From Nitrososphaerales archaeon TH1920 (lineage in GTDB: Archaea; Thermoproteota; Nitrososphaeria; Nitrososphaerales; Nitrososphaeraceae), in the NCBI GenBank assembly GCA_014523495.1, contig JAATVM010000017.1, positions 1 to 18,043 on the forward strand: a DNA stretch of 18,043 bases, read 5' to 3'. Below are positions 1-7,132 of the stretch, one piece after another. Under the pieces are notes generated by a model. The model had not been told where the DNA came from and made no database searches. It worked only from the letters and a program-made list of their open reading frames with translations. The position numbers and the translations under genes were made by a program. Position 1 is the stretch's first letter. Every line of letters begins with the position of its first letter.

Positions 1-48
1 ACGTGATAGTGTAAAGAAATAACTGGATTATTAGCTGGGATTTTCTGA

Positions 49-627
49 TTAATCGTTTGAAATCAAGTATCTCCAACATTTCTCCTGAGCTCTACTTATA
101 CCAATTCTTGTTGTACTAACTATTTTCTTGGGTTTTATATCGTCTTCTATTTGCAGTATTGATTGTTTGTTAGTTAGATTGAGTCCATTGTGGGATTTGT
201 TAATATCTAACGCCTTTGTTAACCTGCCAGGTCCATTTGTTAGATTCAATTTGTTTTTCATATTACAAAGAAACATCATTGTATTTATTCCCTCAACTGG
301 TATCAAAGATCTAATCAACACTGCACCTGCATCTCTTTTTGGAGAGTGTGCAGTGACATTCATACAATGATGCATTCCATAAATAAAATAGACATATGCT
401 TTACCAACTTCGCTAAACATTACCGAATTCCTATTCGTCAAGCCACTAAAAGCATGACTTGCAGGGTCATTTTTTGATCCGTATGCCTCAGTCTCGTATA
501 TCATCCCAGACAATCTCTTTAACTTTCCTGACCCATCATCATACATTCTAACTAATTTCTTACCTAGCAGATCCCTTGCAACGTTTTCTGTATTCCTTGC
601 ATAGAAATCAACATCAAGGCGTACCAT
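49..627 (-). CDS. DNA-3-methyladenine glycosylase (AAG/MPG family)
   Basis: This 192-residue protein is a base-excision repair glycosylase that removes alkylated purines such as 3-methyladenine from DNA. It matches the mammalian AAG/bacterial YxlJ-type fold rather than the AlkA helix-hairpin-helix type. The catalytic signature ETEAY is at residues 45-49 (the first Glu aligns with the general base of human AAG). It is followed by DPASHAF, the RNSVMF motif at 66-71, the YVYFIYGMHHCMN core at about 78-90, and the GPGRLTKALDI substrate-pocket motif near 132-142. Length is normal for the family, so the gene appears intact. The ATG start is followed at once by VDFYARNTENVARDLLGK, the usual family N-terminus. 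It is transcribed divergently from the C2H2 gene at 764. Family identification is firm; exact substrate range is not visible. Confidence 0.95.
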   Translation of the reverse strand: MVRLDVDFYARNTENVARDLLGKKLVRMYDDGSGKLKRLSGMIYETEAYGSKNDPASHAFSGLTNRNSVMFSEVGKAYVYFIYGMHHCMNVTAHSPKRDAGAVLIRSLIPVEGINTMMFLCNMKNKLNLTNGPGRLTKALDINKSHNGLNLTNKQSILQIEDDIKPKKIVSTTRIGISRAQEKCWRYLISND

Positions 628-733
628 AATAATTTAGGAAGATATCAAATTAAGATAATAAGATTTTGATTATTCTACATGAATGAACTACCCAAAACAG
701 TTTTTTATCAAAGTAGAAAATATTTGATAATAA

Positions 734-741
734 TATAAATA
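734..741 (+). promoter_or_regulatory. TATA box of the C2H2 protein gene
   Basis: TATAAATA is centred about 26 nt before the ATG at 764, the spacing expected for an archaeal TATA box driving a leaderless transcript. It is one of the best TATA matches in the window. Confidence 0.7.
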
Positions 742-763
742 CCAAAAACACAATTCAATAGAT

Positions 764-991
764 ATGTTCAATTTTCACAAATTTAATTTCTTAAAAAAAA
801 ATAGTTGCAACTATTGTGGAAGAAATTTTAGAACATTAGAAGAAATGATGCACCATTTTCAAATAATGCACGATAATAAGATATACGAATGTAAGAAGTG
901 CAATATGAAATTTGAAGGTATGGAGGTAATGCGCGATCATATTAAGAAGTATCATAGATACAAAAAAAACAGGAATGCGGTATTTGCCTAG
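764..991 (+). CDS. small two-finger C2H2 zinc-finger protein
   Basis: A 75-residue protein made almost entirely of two classical C2H2 fingers. Finger 1 uses C15, C18, H31 and H36; finger 2 uses C43, C46, H59 and H64. Both have C-x2-C-x12-H-x4-H spacing and the conserved aromatic and Leu/Met core positions. The lysine-rich C-terminus (YKKNRN) could bind nucleic acid. Such small C2H2 proteins recur in archaea; most have no assigned role, and DNA, RNA or protein binding are all possible. A strong TATA box 26 nt upstream of the ATG supports real expression and the chosen start. It is followed, after about 50 bp, by another metal-binding gene with its own AT-rich promoter. Confidence 0.85.
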   Translation: MFNFHKFNFLKKNSCNYCGRNFRTLEEMMHHFQIMHDNKIYECKKCNMKFEGMEVMRDHIKKYHRYKKNRNAVFA

Positions 992-1039
992 GTTGTTTGA
1001 ATAAAACAATAAAATATCCTTAGATATCATCACTTGTAA

Positions 1040-1291
1040 ATGAATTGCTTAAAATGTGGCAAAAGTTTTGAGGAAAAAGAAATTGAAGACACTTCTTCAT
1101 TAAAGTATCCGTCATGTAAGGATTGCTGGAAAGAATGGACTACTTACGGAGTTATGGTAATAAATGAAATGCATTTAGACATGTCATTACCAGAGCACAG
1201 GAAAGCACTGAAAAAATATGAGAGAGGATTCTTTGGCTTAGACAAAGTTGAGGAATTGAAAAAAAACCCCGAAAATCCTGGGACACCTTAA
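1040..1291 (+). CDS. YggX-like Fe(II)-trafficking family protein with extra CxxC pairs
   Basis: 83 residues. Residues 30-66 (WKEW...VMVINEMHLDMSLPEHRKAL...FF) reproduce the core of the bacterial YggX family, whose hallmark is a WxxW followed by LINE-x-LNM-x-x-EHRK. YggX proteins protect FeS clusters and have been linked to Fe(II) handling under oxidative stress. Unlike what I recall of bacterial YggX, the N-terminal third carries two cysteine pairs, C3-x2-C6 and C26-x2-C29, which resemble a four-cysteine zinc or iron knuckle. The ATG start lies about 27 nt after an AATAAAATAT element. The stop codon overlaps that of the convergent gene at 1288-1743 by 4 bp. Family membership is inferred from motif recall; the metal and physiological role are unknown. 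Confidence 0.75.
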   Translation: MNCLKCGKSFEEKEIEDTSSLKYPSCKDCWKEWTTYGVMVINEMHLDMSLPEHRKALKKYERGFFGLDKVEELKKNPENPGTP

Positions 1292-1743
1292 TTCAGTATT
1301 ACTTTAGCCAAATTCGTTGGAATATTTCTCAAAATATGCTGTCTATTAGGATTAAGAAATAACGCTTCCTTAAGACAAACCATTAGCTTATTCCTTTCAT
1401 CATCATTGAGAGAAAAAAATGCGCTCAATATCAACTTCGGATCTATTTTATTAAAAAGATTGACACTATCTAATATCAGAAGATAACAATGTAATATGCA
1501 CGTGAGCTCATCGGGTTCTATCTCAGAGATCACCTTCATCCAAGTTCTAGTTAATTCTACCAGTTTATCTTGCTGGACCAAGTTGATGGAATTTAAACTC
1601 CTGGATATGGCTTCCTTTTTTTCCAATTCCCCCATTTCTGCTAATTCCCTTGTTTTAGTTCTGCAAATTGACACTTTAAGAAAATCTGGGAGATTTGCTA
1701 TAATAAAAAGTAAATTTTCGATGTCATTGTCATTGGAATTCAT
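1288..1743 (-). CDS. unrecognised all-helical protein
   Basis: I do not recognise this 151-residue protein. It is predicted by eye to be mostly helical, with amphipathic stretches rich in Leu, Ile, Glu and Lys, no signal peptide and no clear membrane segment. Residues near 27-55 (TRELAEMGELEKKEAISRSL) are charged and could form a coiled coil. Four cysteines are scattered rather than arranged as a metal site. The ATG at 1743 is the natural start, with an AATTAAATA element about 38 nt upstream. Its 3' end overlaps the convergent YggX-like gene by 4 bp, so no room exists for separate terminators. Coding is supported by length and balanced composition rather than by homology. Confidence 0.7.
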   Translation of the reverse strand: MNSNDNDIENLLFIIANLPDFLKVSICRTKTRELAEMGELEKKEAISRSLNSINLVQQDKLVELTRTWMKVISEIEPDELTCILHCYLLILDSVNLFNKIDPKLILSAFFSLNDDERNKLMVCLKEALFLNPNRQHILRNIPTNLAKVILN

Positions 1744-1851
1744 AGGCGGATATCAAGTACCCAGCTTATCCTTAACGTATTTAATTGGTTAGCCAAAATA
1801 TCACAAAGTTTGTTCAAGTTGAAAACAAGATACAAATAAATTCATAAAATG

Positions 1852-1880
1852 ATTTTCGAGAAAATGAGTTAGTCGAAAAT
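1852..1880. repeat. inverted repeat, 8-bp arms
   Basis: Perfect arms ATTTTCGA (1852-1859) and TCGAAAAT (1873-1880) are separated by 13 nt. The repeat lies directly before a TTATAG TATA-like element (about 1884-1889) and the gene at 1910, a position suitable for an operator. An 8-bp repeat of this composition could also arise by chance. Confidence 0.35.
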
Positions 1881-1909
1881 GCTCTTATAGCTAGAAAGAT
1901 ATATTATAT

Positions 1910-2320
1910 TTGAATTGTAGATTGTCTGGGCTAAATGAATTAAAGAGAGTCTTTGAAGGACTTCATACTCTGTATGAAATGCATCTTCCGAAGGTTCATC
2001 CCAAGCTCATTCATGATCTGATGATGAGAAAACGAAATAATCCAGATAAAGATCCCTTTTACTTGATAGAGATTTTCACAAAACCAGAAGTAAGTTCTGA
2101 ACAAATGCGAGATTATATCATTAGCAAAACTGGAATGAACCCGACAATACACGATAGTGGAACACATTATGCCTTCAACAACAAATTAACATTAGAATTT
2201 CTCAAGGAGCTCTCAGATAGGAAGGACGTTATAGCAGTGTATGGGGATTACATGGGAGCAGTAACCGGTGTGGGAGCTTCACATGATCACAGGGAACATG
2301 AGCATGGATGGATTAAATGA
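1910..2320 (+). CDS. unrecognised protein with His-rich C-terminal tail
   Basis: This 136-residue protein belongs to no family I can name. The body alternates helix and strand: a basic helical N-terminus (residues 8-42), then FYLIEIFTKP, a DYIISKTGMNPTIHDSGTHYAF segment, a helix LTLEFLKELSDRKD and the strand VIAVYGDYMGAVTG. The layout suggests a small alpha/beta domain. The last 14 residues (ASHDHREHEHGWIK) hold four alternating histidines and acids, typical of metal-binding tails in Ni, Co or Zn handling proteins, so metal binding is a reasonable guess only. The start shown is TTG at 1910, about 24 nt after a TTATAG element; a second TTG at 1922 or a later ATG is possible. An inverted repeat precedes the promoter. 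Confidence 0.7.
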   Translation: MNCRLSGLNELKRVFEGLHTLYEMHLPKVHPKLIHDLMMRKRNNPDKDPFYLIEIFTKPEVSSEQMRDYIISKTGMNPTIHDSGTHYAFNNKLTLEFLKELSDRKDVIAVYGDYMGAVTGVGASHDHREHEHGWIK

Positions 2321-2414
2321 GTTTAGATGCAAATTAATTAATTCAAAATCACCAAAAATCATAAAAAAGCCAAGCAAGGCTATATGCAAGATTCTGATAT
2401 TGCCCTACGAATAA

Positions 2415-2768
2415 TTATTCTTGTAGTAATTTTAGAACCTTCGTTATTATCTTTTGATGATCTGCGTCTACTTCTGTGGTAACCAGTAAAAGATGATCGT
2501 TATCCAAAGGAGCAGTAATGCGTTTTATCTTCTCATACTCTGCCATTGCGTATTTTCCTTTGCCTACTTTGGATGCTAAGGAATTGCGTAATCCCCATCT
2601 AGCAAGTGCTTGCAAATTCGATCTCTTTGTTTCTTCAGCTGTAAGTAAGTTAGCCAGGCCTTCTCGCTGACCGCCAAATTTAATCTCACCTGATTCGTCA
2701 CATATACCTGCAAAACGAATTTTTGCATCCAGTTCTAATATCTCTTTACACAACTTTGCATAATCCAT
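2415..2768 (-). CDS. DUF6659 family protein
   Basis: 117 residues from the chosen start, beginning MDYAKLCKEILELDAKIRFAG. This matches a thaumarchaeal family (DUF6659) with the conserved stretches IRFAGICDESGEIKFGGQREG, LLTAEETKRSNLQALARW and HLLLVTTEVDADH. No biochemical function is established that I know of; the shape of roughly five strands with helices recalls roadblock/profilin-type sensor or scaffold domains, but that is a guess. An ORF continues upstream to 2819. The ATG at 2768 is preferred because family members begin there and a good TATA box lies about 33 nt upstream, leaving a leader of only a few nucleotides. The neighbour downstream (1910-2320) is convergent. Confidence 0.85.
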   Translation of the reverse strand: MDYAKLCKEILELDAKIRFAGICDESGEIKFGGQREGLANLLTAEETKRSNLQALARWGLRNSLASKVGKGKYAMAEYEKIKRITAPLDNDHLLLVTTEVDADHQKIITKVLKLLQE

Positions 2769-2797
2769 GTTAAATAGTATCATTAGTTTGAATCGAC

Positions 2798-2805
2798 TAT
2801 ATAAA
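2798..2805 (-). promoter_or_regulatory. TATA box of the DUF6659 gene
   Basis: Read on the minus strand the element is TTTATATA, an excellent archaeal TATA box, about 33 nt before the ATG at 2768. It argues against the longer reading frame starting at 2819, which would begin upstream of the promoter element. Confidence 0.65.
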
Positions 2806-2964
2806 ATTGTGTCACTCACAATAAAGGTAGTTAATATGTAAGATGACTGCTATTTTTGTGAACGATCCGATAGGATAAAACTAAAACGTCAATATGTAAA
2901 TCCTAAATTGTTCATCTCCAATGATTCGATTAAGATCTATAGTTTTCATATTTCTTGATTATCC

Positions 2965-2973
2965 TTATATTTA
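2965..2973 (+). promoter_or_regulatory. TATA box of purA
   Basis: TTATATTTA is centred about 29 nt before the ATG at 2998, fitting a leaderless or near-leaderless transcript and supporting that start over the TTG at 2986. Confidence 0.6.
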
Positions 2974-2997
2974 CTTGAAATTCATTTGAATTTGAAA

Positions 2998-4008
2998 ATG
3001 ACCTGTAAAGTAATAGTAGGCGGTTTTTACGGTGATGAAGGAAAAGGAAAAATTATTGCGTACTTATCGATTAAGGATAAGCCACAAATTGCCGTAAGAG
3101 GAGGAGTTGGAGCAAATGCCGGTCACACATTTGTTTACAATGATGAAACTTTTAAAGTCCGCATGTTGCCAAGTGCAGTTTTAAATCCTGAAACCAAACT
3201 TTTGATTGGTGCTGGAGTACTTGTCACACCAAACATCCTGATAGACGAAGCTCGGAAGTATAATGCGGAGAAAAGAACCGTAATAGACAATCAATGTGGA
3301 ATTATTGATAATGTGCACATAAGAAGAGACATGGAAGATGCTCATCTAAAGAAAATAGTTGGCACTACAGGTAGCGGTACAGGTCCGGCAAATGCTGATC
3401 GCGCTTTTAGAATCCTGAATTTGGCTAAAAACGTAAATGACTTGAAGAATTATCTTGGAAATGTTTCTGATATAGTTAATGAATCTATTGACAAAAACCA
3501 TTCGGTAATTTTAGAGGGAACACAAGGAACCTTTCTCTCTTTGTATCATGGCGACTATCCATTTGTGACTTCTAAAGATGTTACTGCTTCTGGAATATGT
3601 TCTGATATTGGCATAGGACCAAAAAAAGTCGATGATGTTATTTTAGTCTTTAAAGCCTATGTCACTCGTGTTGGCAGTGGACCATTGGAAAATGAAATTA
3701 CAGTTGACGAAGCTCGAAAATTGGGCTGGATAGAATATGGAAGTGTAACTGGGAGACAGAGAAGATCGTCCCCCTTTAATATGGAGTTGGCAAAGAAATC
3801 AGTGATGATAAACAGCGCAACCCAAATAGCTGTTACCAAATTGGATGTAGTTTTTCCGGAGTGTAAGGGTCTAAAAGAATTCTCTAAATTACCTGTTGAA
3901 GCAAAGAATTTTATAGAAAAAATAGAAGACAATCTTGGTGTTAAGGTTGTTCTTATAGGAACGGGCGCCGAGATAAATGAAATAATTGATCGACGCATAG
4001 AAAAATAG
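2998..4008 (+). CDS. purA: adenylosuccinate synthase, archaeal short type
   Basis: Catalyses the GTP-dependent joining of IMP and aspartate to adenylosuccinate, the first committed step from IMP to AMP. From the ATG at 2998 it has 336 residues, the length typical of archaeal enzymes, which lack about 90-100 residues present in bacterial PurA. Visible signatures are the P-loop-like GDEGKGK at residues 12-18, the following GANAGHTF histidine motif, TGSGTGPANADRAFR (IMP site), EGTQGTFLSLYHGDYPFVTS, YVTRVGSGPLENE, and VTGRQRRSSPFN. A TATA box 29 nt upstream supports this start; an in-frame TTG at 2986 is less likely. The gene leads a same-strand run with the unrecognised gene at 4092 and pyrF, so purine and pyrimidine synthesis may be co-expressed. 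Confidence 0.96.
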   Translation: MTCKVIVGGFYGDEGKGKIIAYLSIKDKPQIAVRGGVGANAGHTFVYNDETFKVRMLPSAVLNPETKLLIGAGVLVTPNILIDEARKYNAEKRTVIDNQCGIIDNVHIRRDMEDAHLKKIVGTTGSGTGPANADRAFRILNLAKNVNDLKNYLGNVSDIVNESIDKNHSVILEGTQGTFLSLYHGDYPFVTSKDVTASGICSDIGIGPKKVDDVILVFKAYVTRVGSGPLENEITVDEARKLGWIEYGSVTGRQRRSSPFNMELAKKSVMINSATQIAVTKLDVVFPECKGLKEFSKLPVEAKNFIEKIEDNLGVKVVLIGTGAEINEIIDRRIEK

Positions 4009-4091
4009 TTGAAAAGGTCCAAGCAGAGATTTATCTAGAGAAGCCTCTTTATTCGTATGATTTTAATAATGTTATTTTAGAACGTAAAACA

Positions 4092-4772
4092 TTGCAACCT
4101 AAGTCAACTTTCTTTATCGAGGTTTCGACTATTCAAGATTTTGGCAGACTTGTCTGTGCCTTTGAACGGACACCGCTTCTTACTTTTTCCTTCAGATTGG
4201 ACAAAGAAGATTTATTGGCGACACAAATTGATTTTCTGAATAACGTACCCGTAATATATTACGTCAAATATTCTAGTCGTGGTCAATATCTTGCTTATAG
4301 AAACAGCAATGGAATTGAAGAGGTGTCTATAGTAGAAAACATAATAAATCCTTCGCTTGTGTATTCTCCGATCATTTCCGTCGATAAATTTCCATCGATT
4401 TTTTGGCGCAGACCAAAAGGTACCAAGAATTCAAAATATGCGCCGATCAAATTGAGTAATTTCCAAAGTCTGGTAAAAATTGCATCGTATAAAATGATTT
4501 ATGATGAATCCCCACTTCCTCTCTTTGTTTTCAGGAGTACTAAGAAATCGAAGTATGTTGTCGGTACCGCATTGAATATGACTGAATCTGATGGGATCTC
4601 CTACTTTTATTATGCAACTATTCCGGAAAATCCAGTACAATCTTTTATAAAGTATTCTAGTCTAAAATCAGAGGATCCAACATTCACAAACAAAATTGAA
4701 GAACATGGCTATATTTACATCAAATTAATAAAATTATTAGGGTCACATCCATTAGTGAAGGTTAATGAATAA
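4092..4772 (+). CDS. unrecognised protein between purA and pyrF, start uncertain
   Basis: At least 226 residues, no family recognised. The protein is rich in aromatic residues and beta-branched strands (TFFIEVSTIQDFGRL, VPVIYYVKYSS, SYFYYATIPENP), lacks membrane segments and has no obvious catalytic motif. The first standard start is TTG at 4092, but the frame stays open back to 3990, and the intervening codons read like protein (for example EIYLEKPLYSYDFNNVILER) without any ATG, GTG or TTG. An ATA at 4005 overlaps the purA stop, and an ATT lies at 4029 about 10 nt after AAGGT. The true start may therefore be non-standard. The 3' end overlaps the pyrF ATG by 8 bp, so the two are probably co-translated, hinting at a nucleotide-related role. 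Confidence 0.75.
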   Translation: MQPKSTFFIEVSTIQDFGRLVCAFERTPLLTFSFRLDKEDLLATQIDFLNNVPVIYYVKYSSRGQYLAYRNSNGIEEVSIVENIINPSLVYSPIISVDKFPSIFWRRPKGTKNSKYAPIKLSNFQSLVKIASYKMIYDESPLPLFVFRSTKKSKYVVGTALNMTESDGISYFYYATIPENPVQSFIKYSSLKSEDPTFTNKIEEHGYIYIKLIKLLGSHPLVKVNE

Positions 4773-5520
4773 AGTCCCATCGTACAGAGAACGAATTGTT
4801 CAAATTTCAAATGCTAACAAGAGTTTCATAATACTTGCTCTAGATTTGGAAGCACGATATCAGAATCTTAAATATATTGAAAAAATGATAAGGAATCTGT
4901 ACCCGTTTCTGTGCGCTATTAAAATTAATTTTCATCTTCTACTCCCATTTAATAAGAGAAATATTGAAAATATGAACAAAATAATACATTCGTACGGTTT
5001 GCTGTCAATAGCGGATATAAAATTAAACGACGTCACGAGCACAAATCAGATAACTTTAACATATTTGCACTTGATGGGCTTTGATTCGGTCATCATAAAT
5101 CCAATAATTGGAGGAAAGGAATTAAGCACTCTTGTTCGCCTTGCTCACAAATTTGGAATGGGAGTAATCTCACTGGCTTACATGAGTCATGAAAATGTTA
5201 CTGAAGGATATGGTTTGGACGTAGTACTGAGAAAATCAAATGAAAATAAAATTTTACCTCTATTTGAGATTTTCCTACAATATGCGAAAAAAAGTAATGT
5301 TGATGGAATTGTAGTGGGAGCAACACACTTGAGGATCTTAAAACATATCTCAACCCTTTCAAATATCCCCATTTATTCTCCAGGCGTAGGTACTCAAGGA
5401 GGTAACCCGAAGTTAGCAATTAATAGTGGAAGCAGCTATCTAATAATAGGTCGTTCTATTTTAGATTCAAAAAACAGGCGCAAAACTTTATCTAGATTAC
5501 TGGACTTGAAAGAATCATGA
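4765..5520 (+). CDS. pyrF: orotidine-5'-phosphate decarboxylase
   Basis: Converts OMP to UMP in the last step of de novo pyrimidine synthesis. The 251-residue protein carries the TIM-barrel signatures of the family: LALDLE with D27, AIKINFHLL with K53, the catalytic ADIKLNDV segment (D84, K86, D89, the D-x-K-x-x-D motif), and the phosphate-binding SPGVGTQGG followed by LIIGRSIL near the C-terminus. It is somewhat longer than the shortest archaeal enzymes (about 210-230 residues), with an insertion near YGLDVVLRKSNENK; this resembles the longer type F barrel. The ATG overlaps the end of the preceding gene by 8 bp, indicating an operon with purA and the gene at 4092. Confidence 0.93.
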   Translation: MNKVPSYRERIVQISNANKSFIILALDLEARYQNLKYIEKMIRNLYPFLCAIKINFHLLLPFNKRNIENMNKIIHSYGLLSIADIKLNDVTSTNQITLTYLHLMGFDSVIINPIIGGKELSTLVRLAHKFGMGVISLAYMSHENVTEGYGLDVVLRKSNENKILPLFEIFLQYAKKSNVDGIVVGATHLRILKHISTLSNIPIYSPGVGTQGGNPKLAINSGSSYLIIGRSILDSKNRRKTLSRLLDLKES

Positions 5521-5617
5521 AGATAGAAAATTGTTTAATTGTCCAGTTGTTGAAAGTTGATTTTTAACATGAATTGATATTTATAGTGGTAAAGGAAAAT
5601 AAGATTGTATATAAAGT

Positions 5618-6058
5618 CTAATAATTAACATTACTTGGTAGTTCGCGTAAGTAATTTGTGGCATAAATCAATGCATTTCTTGCATTTAAATATGTTAGTT
5701 GGTTGCTTGAAGTATTAATATCTACCCATCTATAACCTATGTGCTCATGAGATATTTCTACTTTTTTTGCTTCAGTTGAAGCTAGAAATAAAGTTACTTG
5801 TTTTGAAATCAAAGCTGATTTTCTAGAATATTTATAATTTATCACGTATCTAAAATTTGGTATCAATCTAAATTTTGATATGCCTGTTTCTTCTCTCAAT
5901 TCCCTAGTAGCAGCTTGAAATTCAGTTTCATTAGTTTCAATATTTCCTTTTGGAAAGTCCCAATGACCAGATCTATAATGAAGTAATAATACAGAATAAT
6001 GAAAATCATGAAAGTTATTGGAAGTAAGAATAAAACCCGCAGATTTTTCCGTCATCAT
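5618..6058 (-). CDS. NUDIX hydrolase, Ap4A hydrolase-like
   Basis: A 146-residue pyrophosphohydrolase. The complete Nudix box spans residues 38-60 as G-x5-E-x7-REL-x-EE-x-G-I (GNIETNE, then REETG), with all metal-binding glutamates present. The WDFPKG lead-in and the later YRWVDI segment match the diadenosine tetraphosphate hydrolase (NUDT2-like) subgroup that cleaves Ap4A and related dinucleotides; other nucleoside diphosphate derivatives cannot be excluded. The start is MMTEK at 6058, with a second Met immediately after. A 14-bp palindrome lies 14-27 nt upstream. It is downstream of the small ORF at 6090-6239 and of the cis-prenyltransferase on the same strand and is convergent to pyrF. Confidence 0.9.
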   Translation of the reverse strand: MMTEKSAGFILTSNNFHDFHYSVLLLHYRSGHWDFPKGNIETNETEFQAATRELREETGISKFRLIPNFRYVINYKYSRKSALISKQVTLFLASTEAKKVEISHEHIGYRWVDINTSSNQLTYLNARNALIYATNYLRELPSNVNY

Positions 6059-6071
6059 ACTAATCCTTAAG

Positions 6072-6085
6072 AATGAAATTTCATT
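6072..6085. repeat. 14-bp perfect palindrome before the NUDIX gene
   Basis: AATGAAATTTCATT is a perfect palindrome lying between the small ORF and the NUDIX start, 14 nt upstream of the latter. It could be an operator, but one such AT-rich palindrome is expected by chance in a window of this size. Confidence 0.25.
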
Positions 6086-6089
6086 TCCA

Positions 6090-6239
6090 CTAACTGCTAT
6101 CTATAACCTCATCTTCATTTAACTCAATATTTGTGAAGATTGGAGAATAACCATGAATTTCTAACCATTGTTTTTTGTCTATCCACTTATTGCAGAACCA
6201 CTTTGCGTTTTCTTGATCATATTCACCATGCTTTGGCAT
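6090..6239 (-). CDS. small unrecognised ORF downstream of the prenyltransferase, start unclear
   Basis: From the only standard start (ATG at 6239) it encodes 49 residues beginning MPKHGEYDQENAKWFCNKWI and ending in an acidic tail NEDEVIDSS. No family recognised. The frame is open upstream to 6320, adding about 27 residues (WKIREYSYGYGLLFVQHQ is part of it) that look as protein-like as the rest, but with no ATG, GTG or TTG; this section overlaps the last codons of the prenyltransferase gene in another frame. Possible explanations are a non-standard start, a frameshift product of the upstream gene, a decayed gene or chance. It lies 31 bp upstream of the NUDIX gene on the same strand. Confidence 0.45.
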   Translation of the reverse strand: MPKHGEYDQENAKWFCNKWIDKKQWLEIHGYSPIFTNIELNEDEVIDSS

Positions 6240-6283
6240 TTGATGTTGTACAAATAATAACCCATAGCCATATGAATATTCTC

Positions 6284-7087
6284 TTATTTTCCATATCGTC
6301 TTCGACGTCTTTGAAATGTCCTAATTGCCCTCATTAGATCAATCTTTCGAAATTCGGGCCAAAATACATCCATGAACACTAATTCACTATACGCACTTTG
6401 CCATAGGAGAAAACCACTGAGCCGCTTTTCACCAGAAGTTCTCAGGATAAGATCTGGTTCTGGTTGTGGTAGATGTGAAGTATAGAGGTATGAATCAATT
6501 GAATGTTCATTAATATCTGATATTTGTAACTCCTTTTTTTCCACATCATGAACAATTTTTCGAATTGCTTCAACTAATTCCTGCTGTCCACCGTATGCGA
6601 TAGCTATATTAAGAAAAGTTAGGTCGTAGTGATTAGTCTCTTTTTCAAGTTTAAATAGAATCTCCTTTATTGATTTTGGCAGGGCTTCTATATTTCCGAT
6701 AGCCTTTATTTTCATCTCTCTTTCGTGTATTCTTGAATCATTGTATAATTTTTCAAGTTTTATTCCAAGCAGATTATAGATATCATCTAATTCCTTCTTG
6801 TCACGTTCGAGATTTTCAATGGATAAAACGTAAAGTGTAGTTATCTTAATTCTAAGATCATAGATCCAGGTCAGTAACTGTTCGGCTTTGTTTGCACCTA
6901 TGGTATGTGCACCCTTATTTGCCAAGAAATTGTATTTAGCCCATCTTCTATTCCCATCCAATATTATAGCAACATGATTTGGGAGAGAATCTTGTTTAAT
7001 TTGCGATTCTAGTTTACGTTCATAAAATCTATAAAACCAATTATTATTAATGAGATTATAAAGAAAACCCTTCATTTGCTCTTTCAT
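6284..7087 (-). CDS. uppS: cis-prenyltransferase (undecaprenyl/dolichyl diphosphate synthase family)
   Basis: Condenses isopentenyl diphosphate units in cis to make the long polyprenyl carrier lipid; in archaea this lipid carries sugars for N-glycosylation at the membrane. The family signature is clear: the catalytic ILDGNRRWAK block (about residues 42-51), a downstream GAHTIGANK corresponding to the conserved Gly-His segment, TLYVLSIENLERDKKEL, NIAIAYGGQQELVEA, PEPDLILRTSGEKRLSGFLLWQSAYSE, and VFWPEF near the end with a basic RRRRRYGK terminus. Length (about 267 residues) is normal. The start is uncertain among TTG 7090, ATG 7087 and ATG 7075; an ATATAATA TATA element near 7104-7111 fits any of these. 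Genes downstream on the same strand are the small ORF and the NUDIX hydrolase. Confidence 0.93.
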   Translation of the reverse strand: MKEQMKGFLYNLINNNWFYRFYERKLESQIKQDSLPNHVAIILDGNRRWAKYNFLANKGAHTIGANKAEQLLTWIYDLRIKITTLYVLSIENLERDKKELDDIYNLLGIKLEKLYNDSRIHEREMKIKAIGNIEALPKSIKEILFKLEKETNHYDLTFLNIAIAYGGQQELVEAIRKIVHDVEKKELQISDINEHSIDSYLYTSHLPQPEPDLILRTSGEKRLSGFLLWQSAYSELVFMDVFWPEFRKIDLMRAIRTFQRRRRRYGK

Positions 7088-7132
7088 CAAATGATTTTAA
7101 ATCATATAATAACCCTTATGAAAATATTATTT

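Noticed and set aside
2321..2414. AGCC-AAGCAA-GGCT mini hairpin between convergent genes
   Set aside because: A four-base-pair stem is too short to call a terminator.
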